A stretch of DNA of 64,000 bases from Bacillota bacterium (GTDB lineage: Bacteria > Bacillota > Clostridia > Christensenellales > DTU072): contig JAEXAB010000001.1 in the NCBI GenBank assembly GCA_023394875.1, forward strand, positions 186,001 through 250,000. The letters run 5' to 3'. Below the pieces are notes generated by a model that made no database searches, was not told the origin of the DNA, and saw only the letters and a list, made by a program, of their open reading frames with translations. The translations under genes were made by a program, and so were the position numbers. Position 1 is the first letter of the stretch, and every line of letters begins with the position of its first letter. Of this stretch, positions 62,585 through 64,000 are shown one piece after another.

Positions 62585-62613
62585 ATTATAAATCAAATAC
62601 AAATAATATGCAA
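62585..62613 (-). promoter_or_regulatory. Promoter of trkH-trkA, nearly leaderless
   Basis: On the minus strand: TTGCAT, 17-base spacer, TATAAT; the predicted start of transcription is about five bases before the ATG. Confidence 0.5.
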
Positions 62614-62731
62614 GCAATATCGATTCGCTGCGATACCGCCATGCTTTCTTTGTCTTCCAAATGAAGATTATTTGCATATTTTTTAATTTATACAATATAT
62701 TATGCATATAGTCAATATTTTATACAAATCT

Positions 62732-62749
62732 AATGAATATTTATGCAAA
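62732..62749 (+). promoter_or_regulatory. Candidate ArgR box
   Basis: AATGAATATTTATGCAAA matches the ARG box consensus WNTGAATWWWWATTCANW at 17 of 18 positions and lies just upstream of the argG -35. Confidence 0.5.
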
Positions 62750-62755
62750 AATTGC

Positions 62756-62784
62756 TTGACGGACAAAATTGCAGGTGTTATTAT
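62756..62784 (+). promoter_or_regulatory. Promoter of argG
   Basis: TTGACG, 17-base spacer, TATTAT; GGGAGG precedes the start codon. Confidence 0.75.
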
Positions 62785-62816
62785 TAAGACATTATCCATT
62801 TCGGGAGGCAACAACA

Positions 62817-64000
62817 ATGAAAAAAGGTATCAAAAAAATCGTACTTGCTTATTCGGGAGGACTTGACACCTCTATTATTATACCTTGGCTAAAAGAAAAC
62901 TACGACAATCCGGAAATCATCGCGGTAAGCGGCGACGTCGGACAAGGAACGGAGCTTGATGGCTTGGAAGAAAAAGCCATTAAGACCGGGGCAAGCAAAC
63001 TATACGTTCTTGACCTGAAAGAAGAATTTATCAACGATTACGTTTATCCTACCCTAAAGGCGGGTGCGAAATACGAAAACGAATATTTATTAGGCACGGC
63101 TTTTGCCCGTCCTATAATTGCCAAAGGCATAGTGGATATTGCCTTAAAAGAAGGCGCCGACGCTATTTGCCACGGCTGTACCGGCAAAGGTAACGACCAG
63201 GTACGTTTTGAACTTACCATAAAGGCGTTTGCTCCGCATATGAAAATTATCGCTCCTTGGAGAGAATGGACAATCAAATCGCGCGAAGAAGAAATTGCTT
63301 ACGCAGAAGCGCATAACGTTCCCTTAAAAATAAACAGAGAAACAAACTATTCCAAGGATAAGAACTTATGGCACCTTTCACACGAAGGTTTGGACCTGGA
63401 AGACCCCGCAAACGAACCTAACTATGACAAAGAAGGCTTTTTGGAAATGGGCGTATCTCCTTTCAAGGCTCCCGATGAATCAACTTACGTTACAATCGGC
63501 TTTGAAAAGGGCGTTCCCGTAACCTTAAACGGCAAAAAGTTAAGCGGTGTGGAAATGGTAGCTAACCTTAACGAAATCGGCGGAAAGAACGGAATCGGCT
63601 TAGCTGACATAGTGGAAAACCGCCTTGTCGGTATGAAGTCGCGCGGCGTTTACGAAACTCCCGGCGGAGCAATTCTTTATAAAGCGCACGAAATTTTGGA
63701 GACAATTTGTCTTGACCGTGACACGCAGCACTATAAACAGGTTGTAGCTCATCAATTTTCCGAACTTGTTTATTTCGGAAAGTGGTTTACACCTTTGCGC
63801 GAAGCTTTGTCGGCATTCGTTGACAAAACTCAAGAGACAGTAACCGGAACAGTTACTCTAAAACTTTACAAGGGCAACATAATAAACGCCGGCGTTACTT
63901 CTCCTTACTCACTATATAATGAAGAAATAGCCACTTTCGATGAGGACCACGTATACAACCAAAGTGACAGCGAAGGCTTTATCAATCTGTTCGGTCTACC
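62817..64000 (+). CDS. argG: Argininosuccinate synthase, 3' end outside window
   Basis: The first 394 codons are visible. AYSGGLDTS (10-18) is the ATP pyrophosphatase loop, and [30 protein letters not shown] and [13 protein letters not shown] are conserved ArgG segments. It joins citrulline and aspartate with ATP in arginine synthesis. The start follows GGGAGG. The frame is intact to the window edge. Confidence 0.97.
   Translation, partial: MKKGIKKIVLAYSGGLDTSIIIPWLKENYDNPEIIAVSGDVGQGTELDGLEEKAIKTGASKLYVLDLKEEFINDYVYPTLKAGAKYENEYLLGTAFARPIIAKGIVDIALKEGADAICHGCTGKGNDQVRFELTIKAFAPHMKIIAPWREWTIKSREEEIAYAEAHNVPLKINRETNYSKDKNLWHLSHEGLDLEDPANEPNYDKEGFLEMGVSPFKAPDESTYVTIGFEKGVPVTLNGKKLSGVEMVANLNEIGGKNGIGLADIVENRLVGMKSRGVYETPGGAILYKAHEILETICLDRDTQHYKQVVAHQFSELVYFGKWFTPLREALSAFVDKTQETVTGTVTLKLYKGNIINAGVTSPYSLYNEEIATFDEDHVYNQSDSEGFINLFGL

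Overview
The window reads as chromosomal DNA of a low-GC, anaerobic Bacillota (Clostridia-like) bacterium. Pointers are a Spo0A-family regulator with an almost canonical DNA-binding end, a CwlD-type amidase, YchF near the rpsF-ssb-rpsR operon, a clostridial 2[4Fe-4S] ferredoxin, strong AAGGAGG-type ribosome binding sites and TTGACA/TATAAT promoters. No species can be named from the sequence alone.

Positions 1 to about 15,900 form an accessory island. It opens with the 3' end of a tyrosine recombinase, followed on the minus strand by an xre-hsdM-hsdS-hsdR type I restriction-modification operon. Next comes a block with a lipoprotein gene, a small protein carrying a HEPN-type R-x4-H motif and a DUF7662-domain protein. 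Between and around these blocks lie four arrays of 9-12 bp motifs, three of them at a strict 19-21 bp period and one at 31-33 bp, plus a non-coding unit present in three diverged copies. A dead reading frame joins a MinD/ferredoxin ATPase fragment to a serine-recombinase tail. A three-gene operon (HExxH metalloprotein, zinc-ribbon protein, radical SAM/SPASM enzyme) follows, then an IS/MITE-like remnant beside a tRNA-Ala(GGC) and a broken second tRNA-Ala.

Positions 16,000 to 38,000 look like core genome: a giant Ig-like lipoprotein, a LURP-one-related protein, a cold-shock protein, spo0A, ferredoxin, a MATE transporter and an rRNA methyltransferase-like protein. They are followed by an operon of a FadH-like iron-sulfur flavoenzyme with a two-subunit aconitase X, then rpsF-ssb-rpsR, a lipid kinase, cwlD, uppP and ychF. 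A tight cluster of DnaA boxes between cwlD and uppP is a candidate replication origin.

Positions 38,900 to 48,800 hold a myo-inositol catabolic locus: transporter-iolC-iolB-iolD-iolE-iolA-iolG on the minus strand and an iolJ-type aldolase diverging from it. Together they take inositol to acetyl-CoA (or the CoA-acylated equivalent) plus dihydroxyacetone phosphate. Farther right are a B12-binding radical SAM protein, a metallo-beta-lactamase/PfkB-GDPD/PfkB operon, pyrE, and an Lrp regulator heading a proton-translocating transhydrogenase operon that ends with a PI-PLC-like gene. TrkA/TrkH potassium uptake and the start of argG close the window.

The most unusual items are: the transhydrogenase beta subunit, whose nucleotide-binding domain III is present three times in tandem, each copy lacking the Lys-Arg-Ser motif that reads NADP; the radical SAM/metalloprotein operon in the island; the phased repeat arrays; the aconitase X-flavoenzyme operon; the PfkB-GDPD fusion; the DnaA-box cluster; and several genes whose -10 element sits so close to the start codon that their mRNAs should be leaderless.
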